NCBI GenBank assembly: GCA_944387225.1
Contig: CALXDY010000078.1
Span: 1-35,360, forward strand
Length of the DNA stretch: 35,360 nucleotides
Origin: an uncultured Oscillospiraceae bacterium
GTDB taxonomy: Bacteria; Bacillota; Clostridia; Oscillospirales; Oscillospiraceae
Direction of reading: 5' to 3'
Shown one piece after another: positions 18,293 to 26,280 of the stretch (the first letter of the stretch is position 1; each line of letters begins with the position of its first letter). Position numbers and translations under genes: made by a program. The notes below the pieces were generated by a model that did not search any database, was not told the DNA's origin, and saw only the letters and a program-made list of their open reading frames with translations.

Positions 18293-18570
18293 GTCTCTTC
18301 CTCCTCCGGGCTGACTTCTTCGCCGGACAGCCTGCCGGCCACCGTTTCCGGCGTCAGTGCCGACAAAACCAGATGGTCGTTGTCCATCACAAGAACGGAA
18401 CGGGTGCGCCGTCCGTAGGACGCGTCTATCAGGGTTCGCTGCTCCCTGGCCTCCTGCACCATGCGCTTGATGGGCGCCGAATCCGGACTGACAATGGCAA
18501 TCAGCCGGTGGGCGGAGATCAGGTTCCCAAACCCGATATTCAGCAGCTTTATGTCCGATCCCTTACTCAA
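18289..18570 (-). CDS. remA: RemA family DNA-binding regulator (DUF370)
   Basis: In B. subtilis RemA activates biofilm-matrix and osmoprotection genes by forming a DNA-wrapping ring. The 93-residue product is closely similar through its core: [49 protein letters not shown] and [13 protein letters not shown]. No ATG or GTG gives the right N-terminus. The TTG at 18570, which overlaps the 3' end of yicC by eight bases, fits best. A longer frame to 18600 adds residues foreign to the family. Its position between yicC and gmk matches B. subtilis (yloC-ylzA-gmk). The acidic tail [12 protein letters not shown] is an extension. Confidence 0.92.
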   Translation of the reverse strand: MSKGSDIKLLNIGFGNLISAHRLIAIVSPDSAPIKRMVQEAREQRTLIDASYGRRTRSVLVMDNDHLVLSALTPETVAGRLSGEEVSPEEEET

Positions 18571-19441
18571 TGTTCTGCACCTGCTCCCGGATCTTCTCAA
18601 TCTCAGCCTTGATATCCACTACGTACCGGGCAATTTCCAGATCGCTGCATTTGGATCCAATGGTGTTGGCCTCCCGATTGAACTCCTGGATCAGGAAGTC
18701 CAGCTTCCGACCGATGGCGCCGCCCTTGGCCAGCATCTCCCGCAGCTGGGCGATGTGGCTGCGGAGACGGACCGTCTCCTCATCCACCGCCACCTTATCG
18801 GCAAAGATAGCCGCCTCAGTGAGGATGCGGGCGGGATCCAGCTGGGTGTTAGCCAGCACCTCGCTCATCCGGGCCTCCAGCCGGGCCCGGTATTCGGACA
18901 CGGTCTGGGGCGACCGCTGCTCCACCTTGCCCACCAGGGCCTCGATGGTATCTGCCCGGGACAGGATGTCCTGGGCCAGCCGCTCACCCTCCCGGGTACG
19001 CATCTGGTCAAAATCCGCCAGGGCCTGATCCAGCACGTCGGTAATGGCGCCCGCCGTCTGCTCCACATCCTCCTCCGCCTTTTCCGCCAGCAGCACGTCG
19101 GGGAAACGGGACAGGAGGGAAACCGAAATTTCTCCGGACAGCTGATACCGCTGGGCCAGCTGGGTCAGGGCATTGTAATAACCGTCGGCTGCGGCCTGGT
19201 TGACCGTAACCTGAAGCTGTTCTCCACCGGCGTTGTCCAGGGTGACGAACACGTCCACCTTTCCCCGGGAAATGGATTTCTGCACCCGGGTCTTAATCCC
19301 ATCTTCCGCGAACAGATACAGCCTGGGCATGCGGACGCTGCAGTCCAGGTAGCGATTATTCACCGACCGCAGCTCCACCGTGATCCCGCAGCCGTTTACG
19401 GTGCGTTCTCCCCGGCCGTAGCCGGTCATACTTTTGACCAT
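18563..19441 (-). CDS. yicC: YicC family endoribonuclease
   Basis: YicC proteins are RNA-binding endoribonucleases; E. coli YicC acts on specific RNAs and is linked to stationary-phase survival. The 292-residue frame begins with the invariant [11 protein letters not shown], continues with [12 protein letters not shown] and has the second conserved domain with [19 protein letters not shown] near the C-terminus. The length is normal. The ATG at 19441 has AAGGAAG about 9 bases upstream. remA overlaps its 3' end. Confidence 0.95.
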   Translation of the reverse strand: MVKSMTGYGRGERTVNGCGITVELRSVNNRYLDCSVRMPRLYLFAEDGIKTRVQKSISRGKVDVFVTLDNAGGEQLQVTVNQAAADGYYNALTQLAQRYQLSGEISVSLLSRFPDVLLAEKAEEDVEQTAGAITDVLDQALADFDQMRTREGERLAQDILSRADTIEALVGKVEQRSPQTVSEYRARLEARMSEVLANTQLDPARILTEAAIFADKVAVDEETVRLRSHIAQLREMLAKGGAIGRKLDFLIQEFNREANTIGSKCSDLEIARYVVDIKAEIEKIREQVQNIE

Positions 19442-19472
19442 CTTGGGACACTTCCTTTTCTCTCGATCTCCC

Positions 19473-19994
19473 TCACCGGCGGCGAAGCCGGGCCGCCATG
19501 ACGCCGATCAGCCGGGACAGGGCAATATCATACGCCACAAACACCACATTCCCAGCTCCGTACAGCAGCGGCAGGGACTTTGTCAGCCATGCCGGGAACG
19601 TCTCCAGCAGCAAGCTGCCCGCTCCCAGCCAAATGATAGTAAAGGACAGGTTAAAATGGGCCAGTTTTCCCAGCCACTCCAGCCCCCGGTTTTTCTGAAT
19701 CTCCAGCCGGCTTTTCACCACAGGATAGATGCCGAAAAACACCAGAAACAGCAGGGCCACCCCCTTGCCGGGCAGCACCAGCAGCCCCAGCACAGAAGCG
19801 GCAGCCCAGCACAGGACAGCCGCCCACCGGCCGGCCGCCAAAACCGCCGCCACTGGGAACAGGCCCGCCACGGCAGTCAGGCCCACCTGGCCCGTAGGCG
19901 ACAGGCAGGCCAGCCAAAGTACCGCAAGACTGCCCGCAGCCAATACGCCGCCAAGAGCGGTTCGGCCAGCGGGCGTCTGAAATCTGCCCCCCAT
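19473..19994 (-). CDS. Conserved integral membrane protein, function unknown
   Basis: I do not recognise a named family. From the ATG at 19994 it has about 173 residues and four to five hydrophobic helices, for example ALGGVLAAGSLAVLWLACL, LTAVAGLFPVAAVLAAG, VALLFLVFFGIYPVV and FTIIWLGAGSLLL. A central cytosolic-looking segment, VKSRLEIQKNRGLEWLGKL, and an Arg-rich C-terminus support an inside C-terminal end. The start directly follows the J-protein stop with one base between, though the ribosome-binding site is poor, so expression probably depends on coupling. An upstream extension to 20078 lies inside the J-protein gene and is not credible. Confidence 0.75.
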   Translation of the reverse strand: MGGRFQTPAGRTALGGVLAAGSLAVLWLACLSPTGQVGLTAVAGLFPVAAVLAAGRWAAVLCWAAASVLGLLVLPGKGVALLFLVFFGIYPVVKSRLEIQKNRGLEWLGKLAHFNLSFTIIWLGAGSLLLETFPAWLTKSLPLLYGAGNVVFVAYDIALSRLIGVMAARLRRR

Positions 19995-19995
19995 G

Positions 19996-20610
19996 TCAGT
20001 TACAGCCGCCGCACAGGCAGTTGAGGCAAAGCATGGTGGTACAGCAATCCAGGCTGTCCATACCGCCTCCACCGCCATAGGGGCGGTAAACCGCGCCGCC
20101 CTGCTGCATCATAGCCAGAGCCTGGCGGTACTCCATATTTCCGGGATCCATCTGGACGGCCAGGTTATAGTTCTGCATGGCCTCGTCCAGCCAGCCGCGG
20201 CGGTACGCGATACTGCCCATGAGGAAATACCACTCCCCATTCTTCTGGGGCACCTCCTGAAGCAGGCGCTCCGCCCCGTTCAGATCGCCCCCGTTGATCA
20301 TGCTCCGCACCCGGGCGAAGGTGGGATTGGCGCCTCCGTAGGACTGCTGATAGCCGGATCCGGCGTTGGAATAGCTGCTGGAGGAGGATTGGTACTGATA
20401 GCCTCCGCCGCTTCCGCCTCCGCTGCGCTGGCGCTGGATGGCTTCGTAGGCCTCATTGACCTCCTTCATCTTCTCCTCCGCCAGATCAGCCAGGGGGTTG
20501 TTTACATAATTGTCCGGATGGTACTTCCGGGCCAACTCCCGATAGGCCTTCTTAATCTCCTGATCGCTGGCATCGGGTGATACGCCCAGTACGCTGTAGG
20601 GATCTCTCAT
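19996..20610 (-). CDS. J-domain protein with TPR-like region and cysteine-rich tail
   Basis: The first 60 residues form a J domain ([16 protein letters not shown] at 31-33), which stimulates an Hsp70 partner. A low-complexity Gly/Ser/Tyr/Gln stretch follows (about 60-95), then one or two TPR-like helix pairs (about 100-165, including [24 protein letters not shown]). A Gly-rich link leads to a C-terminus with six cysteines in the last 16 residues ([10 protein letters not shown] and so on). It lacks the DnaJ zinc finger and C-terminal substrate domain, so it is a specialised co-chaperone rather than DnaJ. The ATG at 20610 overlaps the DUF5685 stop (ATGA) and has TGGAGA 8 bases upstream. The cysteine tail suggests metal binding, as inference. 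Confidence 0.9.
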   Translation of the reverse strand: MRDPYSVLGVSPDASDQEIKKAYRELARKYHPDNYVNNPLADLAEEKMKEVNEAYEAIQRQRSGGGSGGGYQYQSSSSSYSNAGSGYQQSYGGANPTFARVRSMINGGDLNGAERLLQEVPQKNGEWYFLMGSIAYRRGWLDEAMQNYNLAVQMDPGNMEYRQALAMMQQGGAVYRPYGGGGGMDSLDCCTTMLCLNCLCGGCN

Positions 20611-21479
20611 GTATGATGTCTCCATATTCTCTGATTTTTTATCTGCTTCCAGCTGCCGTCCAGCACAGCGCGCTGTACCAGCGGCAGCCCGAAATACAGG
20701 ATGTTCTCAATCACCGGCCAACGGCAGCCGAATTCCATCAGTTGGGCCGCGCCGCACATCAGGTTCCGGGAGTGATCCAGGGTGCGTTTCATCGCCTCCC
20801 CATCCCCTTCCGGTCCAAAGCGGGCCGCAACGGGATTGTAGCGCCCCTGGGCCAGATCCTCTTCCAGATCGTCCTGTGCGTCCAGCAGGTAAATCCACCG
20901 GCCCAGATGGTAAAGCATTTGCTCCATGGCTCGATCCCTGCCTTCCTCCCCTGTTTTGGGGGCTGCACCTTGAAGCAGCAGGGCAAAGGTATGGGCAGGC
21001 CGATCCAGGGACGGGATTTTCTCCTCTTCCAGCCGGTGCAGCTGTTCCAGGCATTCCCGCACCAGGCGATCAAATTCCGGCTGACGCCGGGCCGCTTTCC
21101 GGTAGGAGGGCTTGAGCAGGATTGCCAGCAGTCGGGCAGTCAGCCCAGGCAGGAATCCCTCGTCCTCCGCCTTGTCCCGCAGCTGCCACCAGGTAAGGAC
21201 CACGCTCTTGTCCGCCGCTGTCTCCAATCCGGGGTCGGTTTGGCACATAGGCTTTTTGATTAGGGGATTGGCGTGGCACCGTCCCCGGCAGGGAGTAAAC
21301 CGCTCCTCCGCAGGAGCCAGCAGCAGAGCCAAAAAGGTAAAATCATAGTTGAGGAACATGGGCGCCAGCCATCCGTACCGCCGGCGCATGGCCCGGCACA
21401 GGCCGCAGTAGGTGGCCCGGTACAGATCAAAATCCCGGCATTTCAGCTCCTCCCGGAGTGGGCGGACGTAGCCAAACAC
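20607..21479 (-). CDS. DUF5685 family protein
   Basis: The start [13 protein letters not shown] and the following YCGLCRAM identify the uncharacterised DUF5685 family as I recall it. The 290-residue product has N-terminal cysteines at 14, 25, 28, 64, 68 and 79, a likely metal site. A mostly alpha-helical body follows (for example [24 protein letters not shown], with a DDxxED acidic motif). There is no signal peptide. The start is a GTG at 21479 with a GAGGCGG-like site. The gene overlaps the J-protein gene by four bases, so the two are probably made together. The biochemical role is unknown. The DDxxED helix recalls prenyl-synthase-like all-alpha proteins, but that is weak. Confidence 0.82.
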   Translation of the reverse strand: MFGYVRPLREELKCRDFDLYRATYCGLCRAMRRRYGWLAPMFLNYDFTFLALLLAPAEERFTPCRGRCHANPLIKKPMCQTDPGLETAADKSVVLTWWQLRDKAEDEGFLPGLTARLLAILLKPSYRKAARRQPEFDRLVRECLEQLHRLEEEKIPSLDRPAHTFALLLQGAAPKTGEEGRDRAMEQMLYHLGRWIYLLDAQDDLEEDLAQGRYNPVAARFGPEGDGEAMKRTLDHSRNLMCGAAQLMEFGCRWPVIENILYFGLPLVQRAVLDGSWKQIKNQRIWRHHT

Positions 21480-21491
21480 GCCTACACCGCC

Positions 21492-21911
21492 TCAGTGCTG
21501 GAATTTCAAGATGGTGAACTCCGGGACACTGCTGCGAATCATCATCCGGTTGACCAGGATGGCGGGCAGGAATCCCACCACAAGGCCTACGCCGGCCATG
21601 CCCAAGGAGGACAGCTCTCCCATCCCCAGCAGCTGACCCACCACATAGCCCAGGGCCAGGAACACACAGGGCAGAGCGAACACCAGAGCGGAAAGACCGA
21701 TGGAGTGGCCCACGGAGGATTCCACCTCCACCCGGTCTCCAGGCTGGGCACCGATGGGGTTGGTGGCCACCGCCAGCAGCTCCTCCTTAGGCGCCTGCAT
21801 ACAACCGGCGCAGTTTCCGTTGCACTTCAGTCCGCATTCCACCTGGCGCAGGAGAGAAACCTCCACCAGGCCCGACTTCAATTCCCGTTTCACAATTGCC
21901 ATTTGATTCAT
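21492..21911 (-). CDS. RseC/RsxC-associated SoxR-reducing system protein family
   Basis: The 139-residue product has the RseC-type layout (PF04246). A small N-terminal beta domain carries four cysteines at 26, 30, 34 and 37 (CGLKCNGNCAGC). Two membrane helices follow, about residues 70-90 (ALVFALPCVFLALGYVVG) and 98-117. In other bacteria RseC relatives sit with rnf or redox genes and help reduce SoxR or modulate sigma-E-type signalling. Here the neighbours are c-di-AMP and J-protein genes, so its role is open. The ATG at 21911 has GGAGG 9 bases upstream. Confidence 0.83.
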   Translation of the reverse strand: MNQMAIVKRELKSGLVEVSLLRQVECGLKCNGNCAGCMQAPKEELLAVATNPIGAQPGDRVEVESSVGHSIGLSALVFALPCVFLALGYVVGQLLGMGELSSLGMAGVGLVVGFLPAILVNRMMIRSSVPEFTILKFQH

Positions 21912-21949
21912 GTGTCTTTGCCTCCACGTCCGGCTCCACGCCGGGACTG

Positions 21950-23179
21950 CTATTTGCTGATACTGACGTTGACGGTATATTCCCCTACCACGCCCACCTT
22001 GTCGCTGGCATCCAGATAGACATTTGCACGGACCGAGGAAATCCCGGTGGCCGTCACGTTGGACAGATCGGCCACGATACGGAGCTTGCTGGCATCCAGC
22101 CGGTTCAGCTCCTCCTCATCGCCCCGCACCACAACCAGACGCTCCTGGGTCATCAGCTCCGCGTCGTAGCCGGATGGGATGTTAATCATCTGGATGTTGC
22201 TGACATTGAAGGTACGGGTGGGCAGATCCCGTACAGTTACGGTTACCGTTACCTCATTGAGCCCCTTGACATTTTCCAGCGTGGGAGACAGGTTGACCGG
22301 CATCGTCTTCTGGGTTGTACCGATAATGGTGGACAGGTCAATGCTTCCCAGGGAGATTTCGCTGAGGGCGTCGATCTCCTCCTTGCTGCCCGCCACCGTA
22401 ATGGTGGACGGTTCAATGGAGCAATCCAAAACGTCATCCGCCGTAGCGCCTCCGCCGTTGGTGAATGTAACTGTAAGGGGAATTTCCTTCACAACCCCAA
22501 CAGACAAGGTAACAAAGGCCGTATTGGAGCTAAGTGTGATTCTGGGGTCATCAATCACTTCTCCGTTTTCGTCCAGCATACTCAGGGTCAGGGTGCCCGC
22601 AAAGCTCTCCTTCAGGTCGTCGGCGGTAAGCACCGCCACCACCCGCTTTACCTTGGCTACCTGGGCCAGGGTGCCCTTGACCTCCACTGTATCAGGTTCA
22701 ATCACGGGCGTTCCGGCCCGGTAACCGTCAGCCACACTGCCCTCCAGCTGCAGCTCCACCTCCCGACTCTCCGTAACCAGATTGTCCACCACCACGGTGA
22801 TGGTCTGATCCTGTTCCGGGAAGTAGGTGCCGCTGGTATTGATATTGGTAGGTAGTTTTGCCGACCAGGTCAACTCATACTCCCCCGGTGCAGTGCAGGT
22901 GGAAACATCCAGGGAAACCGTGACGTTGGTCCGGTTCAGGCTGTTGCGCACGCTGAAGGGAGCCTGAACAACCACGTCCACCTCGTTATGGGACAGGGAG
23001 GCGATGGTCAGGCCACGCTCCTCCAGCGCCCGGTCACCAACCAGCTGGACAGGCACATTGTATACCGTCCAACGCTGGGCGGAGTCGTCCACCCCCCGGA
23101 CATAGGCCCAGATCAACAAGGCCAGAAGGACGGACAGAAGGATAAATGCCACTCGGCTTTCACGCAGTCGCTGTACCAT
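21950..23179 (-). CDS. cdaR: CdaA regulatory protein CdaR (YbbR-domain protein)
   Basis: CdaR is an extracytoplasmic, membrane-anchored partner that modulates the diadenylate cyclase CdaA. The 409-residue product has one N-terminal membrane helix (about 9-27, FILLSVLLALLIWAYVRGV) followed by about four YbbR beta repeats rich in Val and Thr. Repeated VPVQL, VELQL and IPLTV-type openings mark the repeats. The ATG at 23179 directly abuts the cdaA stop (TAAATG). glmM, the usual third gene of this operon in bacilli, is not adjacent. Confidence 0.93.
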   Translation of the reverse strand: MVQRLRESRVAFILLSVLLALLIWAYVRGVDDSAQRWTVYNVPVQLVGDRALEERGLTIASLSHNEVDVVVQAPFSVRNSLNRTNVTVSLDVSTCTAPGEYELTWSAKLPTNINTSGTYFPEQDQTITVVVDNLVTESREVELQLEGSVADGYRAGTPVIEPDTVEVKGTLAQVAKVKRVVAVLTADDLKESFAGTLTLSMLDENGEVIDDPRITLSSNTAFVTLSVGVVKEIPLTVTFTNGGGATADDVLDCSIEPSTITVAGSKEEIDALSEISLGSIDLSTIIGTTQKTMPVNLSPTLENVKGLNEVTVTVTVRDLPTRTFNVSNIQMINIPSGYDAELMTQERLVVVRGDEEELNRLDASKLRIVADLSNVTATGISSVRANVYLDASDKVGVVGEYTVNVSISK

Positions 23180-24064
23180 TTACTGCGCCTCCTTCCTGCC
23201 ACGGGCCAGCAAATCCGTCAACCGGGAAATCACAGGATGGTTGCTATCCTGCTCTTCCTTCTCGTTGAGCAGTTCATTCCTCAGCAGGCGCTCCAGCGTC
23301 TCCGGCGCAAGGTGGCGCTTCAGCATGCCGCCCACCGCGGCGGAAATGGAGCCTGTCTCCTCAGACACAATCACAACCACCGCATCGGAGTGCTCGCTGG
23401 CGCCGATGCCGGCCCGGTGGCGCATTCCCAGCTCCCGGCTGAGATTGACGTTACCGGACAGGGGCAGCATGCAGCCCGCCCCTACAATCCGACCGTTACG
23501 TACGATCACCGCGCCGTCATGGAGCGGCGCCTTGTTCCAAAACAGGTTTTTCAGCAGCTCACTGGACACCGAGCAGTCCAGGGCGGTGCCTGTTTTGATC
23601 ATATCGTCCAGCAGATTCTGCCGTTCAAAGACCATCAGCGCCCCCACCTTGTCCCGGGACAGCTGGGTATAGGCTTCCACCGTCTGGGTGATGGCCACCT
23701 CAAGATCATGGGGATCCACCATCCGCTGGGGGGTAAACACGTTGGCCAGCTTTCCGCTGCCCATCCGCTCCAGCATCCGCCGCAGCTCCGGCTGGAACAG
23801 GATAACCAGTACCACAAAGCCCCACTCCACCACACGGCTGAGCAAATAGCTGGTAGCCGTCAGCTGAGCCTCAGAAGCCACAAACATGGCAAGGGCCAGG
23901 ACGAAAATTCCTTTCAGCACCCGCCCAGAACTGGTGCGGCGCATGAACCACAAAACTTCGTAGATTACAAAGGAAAGAATGGCCAGGTCAATCAGGTCGG
24001 AAAACCGTACGGTCGCCATAAATGGGATTTCTTCCTGAAGGAAGCTCAGCACTGTCTGCAGCAA
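23180..24064 (-). CDS. cdaA: Membrane diadenylate cyclase CdaA
   Basis: CdaA makes cyclic di-AMP from two ATP. About three N-terminal membrane helices (DLIDLAILSFVIYEVLWF, GIFVLALAMFVASEA and VVEWGFVVLVILF) precede the DAC domain. The catalytic motifs are DGA (183-185) and RHR (215-217), with GIGASEHSDAVVVIVSEETG. No ATG gives a full N-terminus. I choose the TTG at 24064 (294 residues), which has AGAAGGG six bases upstream. A TTG at 24088 is possible but sits behind a GC hairpin without a ribosome-binding site, and the ATG at 24019 would start close to the first helix. It is the first gene of the long block, under its own promoter. Confidence 0.94.
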   Translation of the reverse strand: MLQTVLSFLQEEIPFMATVRFSDLIDLAILSFVIYEVLWFMRRTSSGRVLKGIFVLALAMFVASEAQLTATSYLLSRVVEWGFVVLVILFQPELRRMLERMGSGKLANVFTPQRMVDPHDLEVAITQTVEAYTQLSRDKVGALMVFERQNLLDDMIKTGTALDCSVSSELLKNLFWNKAPLHDGAVIVRNGRIVGAGCMLPLSGNVNLSRELGMRHRAGIGASEHSDAVVVIVSEETGSISAAVGGMLKRHLAPETLERLLRNELLNEKEEQDSNHPVISRLTDLLARGRKEAQ

Positions 24065-24094
24065 TCGTGACCCTTCTTTCTCTTCCAAACTCAG

Positions 24095-24129
24095 CCCGGC
24101 CCCCGGCCGGGAACAGCAGGCTCCCTGCT
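24095..24129 (-). other. Two hairpins in the cdaA leader
   Basis: The predicted 5' leader contains AGCAGG/CCTGCT (24115-24129, loop of 3) and CCCGGCC/GGCCGGG (24095-24111, loop of 3) back to back. They end about 30 bases before the chosen TTG. Neither is followed by a T-run. They may stabilise the long mRNA or affect cdaA translation. Confidence 0.6.
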
Positions 24130-24167
24130 ACGACATCCCACAGGCACACCTACTCATTATCTTATAT

Positions 24168-24196
24168 ATTATACGATATTCCGGCTCTGATAGCAA
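24168..24196 (-). promoter_or_regulatory. Promoter of the cdaA-rsgA block
   Basis: The minus strand has TTGCTA (24191-24196), a 17-base spacer and a perfect TATAAT (24168-24173) in an AT-rich stretch. The transcript start would be near 24161, giving a leader of about 97 bases. Confidence 0.8.
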
Positions 24197-24241
24197 CCTA
24201 AATTCCCAGACGCAGATATAAATTTTTCATGAATATCTCCC

Positions 24242-24295
24242 AAAAAACGGGACAGACGGACCGGCTTCCTGAAAAAGAGGCTGATCCATCCGTCC
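24242..24295 (-). terminator. Rho-independent terminator after the cysteine desulfurase
   Basis: A stem of about 19 bp with several G-U pairs (arms 24277-24295 and 24250-24269) is followed on the minus strand by CG and six T residues. It starts about 30 bases after the desulfurase stop. The rest of 24065-24323 holds only this terminator and the cdaA promoter and leader. Confidence 0.85.
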
Positions 24296-24323
24296 AGTAA
24301 TATTCCTTTACACCGCTCTTTTA

Positions 24324-25460
24324 TCAAGCTTTTTGCCGTCCCAGCAATCGGGATAGCTCGCCTAAAAAGCGGCGAATCTCCCACATGGTATTGAAGGCGG
24401 AGACGCTGGCGCGGATCGTGCCTGTTTCCAGAGTACCCGCCGTCTCGTGGGCAAGGGGCGCACAGTGCAGTCCGGCCCGCATAGCCACGCCCCGCTGCCC
24501 CAGCTCCCCGGCCAGCTCCTCACAATCCCAGCCGGATACCCGGAAAGACAATACCCCGGACTGGCAATCCGGCCGCCGCAGCGCCTGATAGGCTGTCACG
24601 CCGGGCATCTGATTCAGTCCCGCGCCCATGGCTCGGATCAGGCGGCTTTCATGGGCGCGGATGGTATCCACCCCCTGCCGCTGGACATACCGGATTCCCT
24701 CCAGCAATCCCGCAATCCCGGCCACGTTGTGGGTTCCTGCCTCCAGCCGGTCCGGCAGGAAGTCCGGCATATCAGCAAAACGGGAATTGCTTCCCGTTCC
24801 CCCTTCCAGAATGCAGTCCCCTCCGTCCCGACACAGGAGGATCCCCGTTCCCTGGGGGCCGTACAGCCCTTTATGGCCCGGCATGGCGATAAAGGCCGCC
24901 CCCAGCTCCAGGTAGGACACCGGCACACAGCCTGCCGCCTGAGAGGCGTCTACAATCAAAGGCACCCCCTTCTCCCGGCACAGCAGAGAGATTTCCTTCA
25001 CCGGCAGGACATATCCGAACACATTGGATACCTGCGTACAGACCACCGCATCCGTTGGCTGCTCCAGAGCCTGTCGAAACGCGTCTGCCGTGGCCTTTGG
25101 GTCAAAAAGCGGCCCCCGAGCCACCCGGACTTCCACATTCGGGATGGCGTGTAGGGGCCGTGTAACGGCATTGTGTTCATAGCCTGAAATCACCACCCGG
25201 CCACCTGGTTTGACCAGGGTCTTGATGGCGATATTCAATCCGTGGGTGGCGTTGAACGTAAAGACCACCTGCTCCGGATCGGGAACCTGGAACAGCTGGG
25301 CTGCGGCCTCCCGGCAGGCATAGACCACCTCAGCCGCTGCCATGGCGGGACGATGTCCCCCCCGTCCGGGACTCGCCATATGACGGATCGCCCAAGAAGA
25401 GGCGCGAGCCACCTCCCCAGGCTTTTGCAGGGTGGTGGCCGCGCTGTCCAAATAGATCAC
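24324..25460 (-). CDS. Cysteine desulfurase family protein (class V aminotransferase fold)
   Basis: It is a PLP enzyme predicted to remove sulfur or selenium from cysteine or selenocysteine. The 378-residue product has the PLP lysine at 197 (MPGHKGLYGPQGTG), PLP contacts His96 (GYEHNAVTR) and Asp171 (VDASQAAG), and the acceptor cysteine at 333 (RAGLHCAP). The motif wording resembles the SufS-like subgroup annotated as TIGR01977 rather than housekeeping IscS. The GTG at 25460 overlaps the DUF3343 stop (GTGA) and has AGGAGG 8 bases upstream. No isc or suf scaffold genes are nearby, so delivery to a specialised pathway, perhaps via the DUF3343 partner, is plausible. Confidence 0.92.
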   Translation of the reverse strand: MIYLDSAATTLQKPGEVARASSWAIRHMASPGRGGHRPAMAAAEVVYACREAAAQLFQVPDPEQVVFTFNATHGLNIAIKTLVKPGGRVVISGYEHNAVTRPLHAIPNVEVRVARGPLFDPKATADAFRQALEQPTDAVVCTQVSNVFGYVLPVKEISLLCREKGVPLIVDASQAAGCVPVSYLELGAAFIAMPGHKGLYGPQGTGILLCRDGGDCILEGGTGSNSRFADMPDFLPDRLEAGTHNVAGIAGLLEGIRYVQRQGVDTIRAHESRLIRAMGAGLNQMPGVTAYQALRRPDCQSGVLSFRVSGWDCEELAGELGQRGVAMRAGLHCAPLAHETAGTLETGTIRASVSAFNTMWEIRRFLGELSRLLGRQKA

Positions 25461-25711
25461 AGGGACACCTCCTCATACTTTCCATCTTCATTAAGCATGT
25501 AGATCCGTTTGGGATCCATCCCGTTCTGATGGAGGGTCTGAAGAGCGATGGGCAGATGGGTCTGCGCGATTTTCACCGAGTGGCTGCACCCCTCGCCGGA
25601 AATGCTTTTGGGCGACCGATAGATGGCGGCCCGGATCCCCGCCCGTTCCAGCACAACCGCCGTGCGCTGGGCCAGGGTCAGGGATCGGCACACAATATAA
25701 TAGCTGAGCAT
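25457..25711 (-). CDS. DUF3343 protein, putative Se/S carrier
   Basis: This 84-residue protein matches the DUF3343 family (Pfam name: putative Se/S carrier-like). The start is LSYYIVCRSLTLAQRT with Cys8, and the body has AIYRSPKSISGEGCSHSVKI with a second cysteine around residue 43. That second cysteine sits in the position expected of the family's GC motif. The ATG at 25711 has AAAGGAA 7 bases upstream; longer frames have no start signal. It overlaps the desulfurase by four bases, which fits an acceptor for the persulfide or selenide made by that enzyme. The function is inferred, not shown. Confidence 0.85.
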   Translation of the reverse strand: MLSYYIVCRSLTLAQRTAVVLERAGIRAAIYRSPKSISGEGCSHSVKIAQTHLPIALQTLHQNGMDPKRIYMLNEDGKYEEVSL

Positions 25712-25794
25712 AGCACGGTTCCTTTCCCGGGGGTGTTTCCCCTCCCCCTGTTCCATGATATGCCGCCGCGCCCCTTTTGGAACCGGAGGGGCTG

Positions 25795-26280
25795 TTATTT
25801 CTTCTCCGCCAACAGACAAACTCCGTGGGCGGCAATTCCCTCCTGAGCGCCGGTAAAGCCCAGCTTCTCCTCCGTAGTGGCCTTTACATTCACCCGAGCG
25901 GCGTCTATCCCCATCCGTCCGGCCAGATTTTTCTCCATCTGCTCCAGATAGGGGGCCAGCTTAGGCTTCTGGGCCAGGATGGTGGCGTCCACATTGACCA
26001 CCTGCCACCCGGCCCAGTTCAACAGCTCCACCACATGATCCAGCAGCACCAGACTGTCCGCCCCGGCATAGGCCGGGTCGGTGTCGGGGAAGTGCCGCCC
26101 GATGTCGCCCATGCCCGCTGCCCCCAGCAAGGCATCCATCACCGCATGGGTCAGCACGTCGGCATCGGAGTGGCCCAGCAGTCCCAGGGTGTGGGGTACC
26201 TCTACCCCGCCCAGGATCAGCTTCCGTCCCTCCACCAGTCGGTGTACGTCGTATCCGTGGCCAATTCTCATCTCTGCCAT
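25795..26280 (-). CDS. ispF: 2-C-methyl-D-erythritol 2,4-cyclodiphosphate synthase
   Basis: IspF is the fifth enzyme of the MEP isoprenoid pathway, releasing CMP to form the cyclic diphosphate. The 161-residue product has the zinc ligands in GYDVH (Asp11, His13) and LLGHSDADV (His37 region). It also has [11 protein letters not shown] and the closing [15 protein letters not shown]. The ATG at 26280 has GAGAGGA 8 bases upstream; a second ATG at 26271 overlaps the ispD stop but lacks such a site. The next gene, DUF3343, starts 83 bases later without an obvious terminator between. Confidence 0.96.
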   Translation of the reverse strand: MAEMRIGHGYDVHRLVEGRKLILGGVEVPHTLGLLGHSDADVLTHAVMDALLGAAGMGDIGRHFPDTDPAYAGADSLVLLDHVVELLNWAGWQVVNVDATILAQKPKLAPYLEQMEKNLAGRMGIDAARVNVKATTEEKLGFTGAQEGIAAHGVCLLAEKK

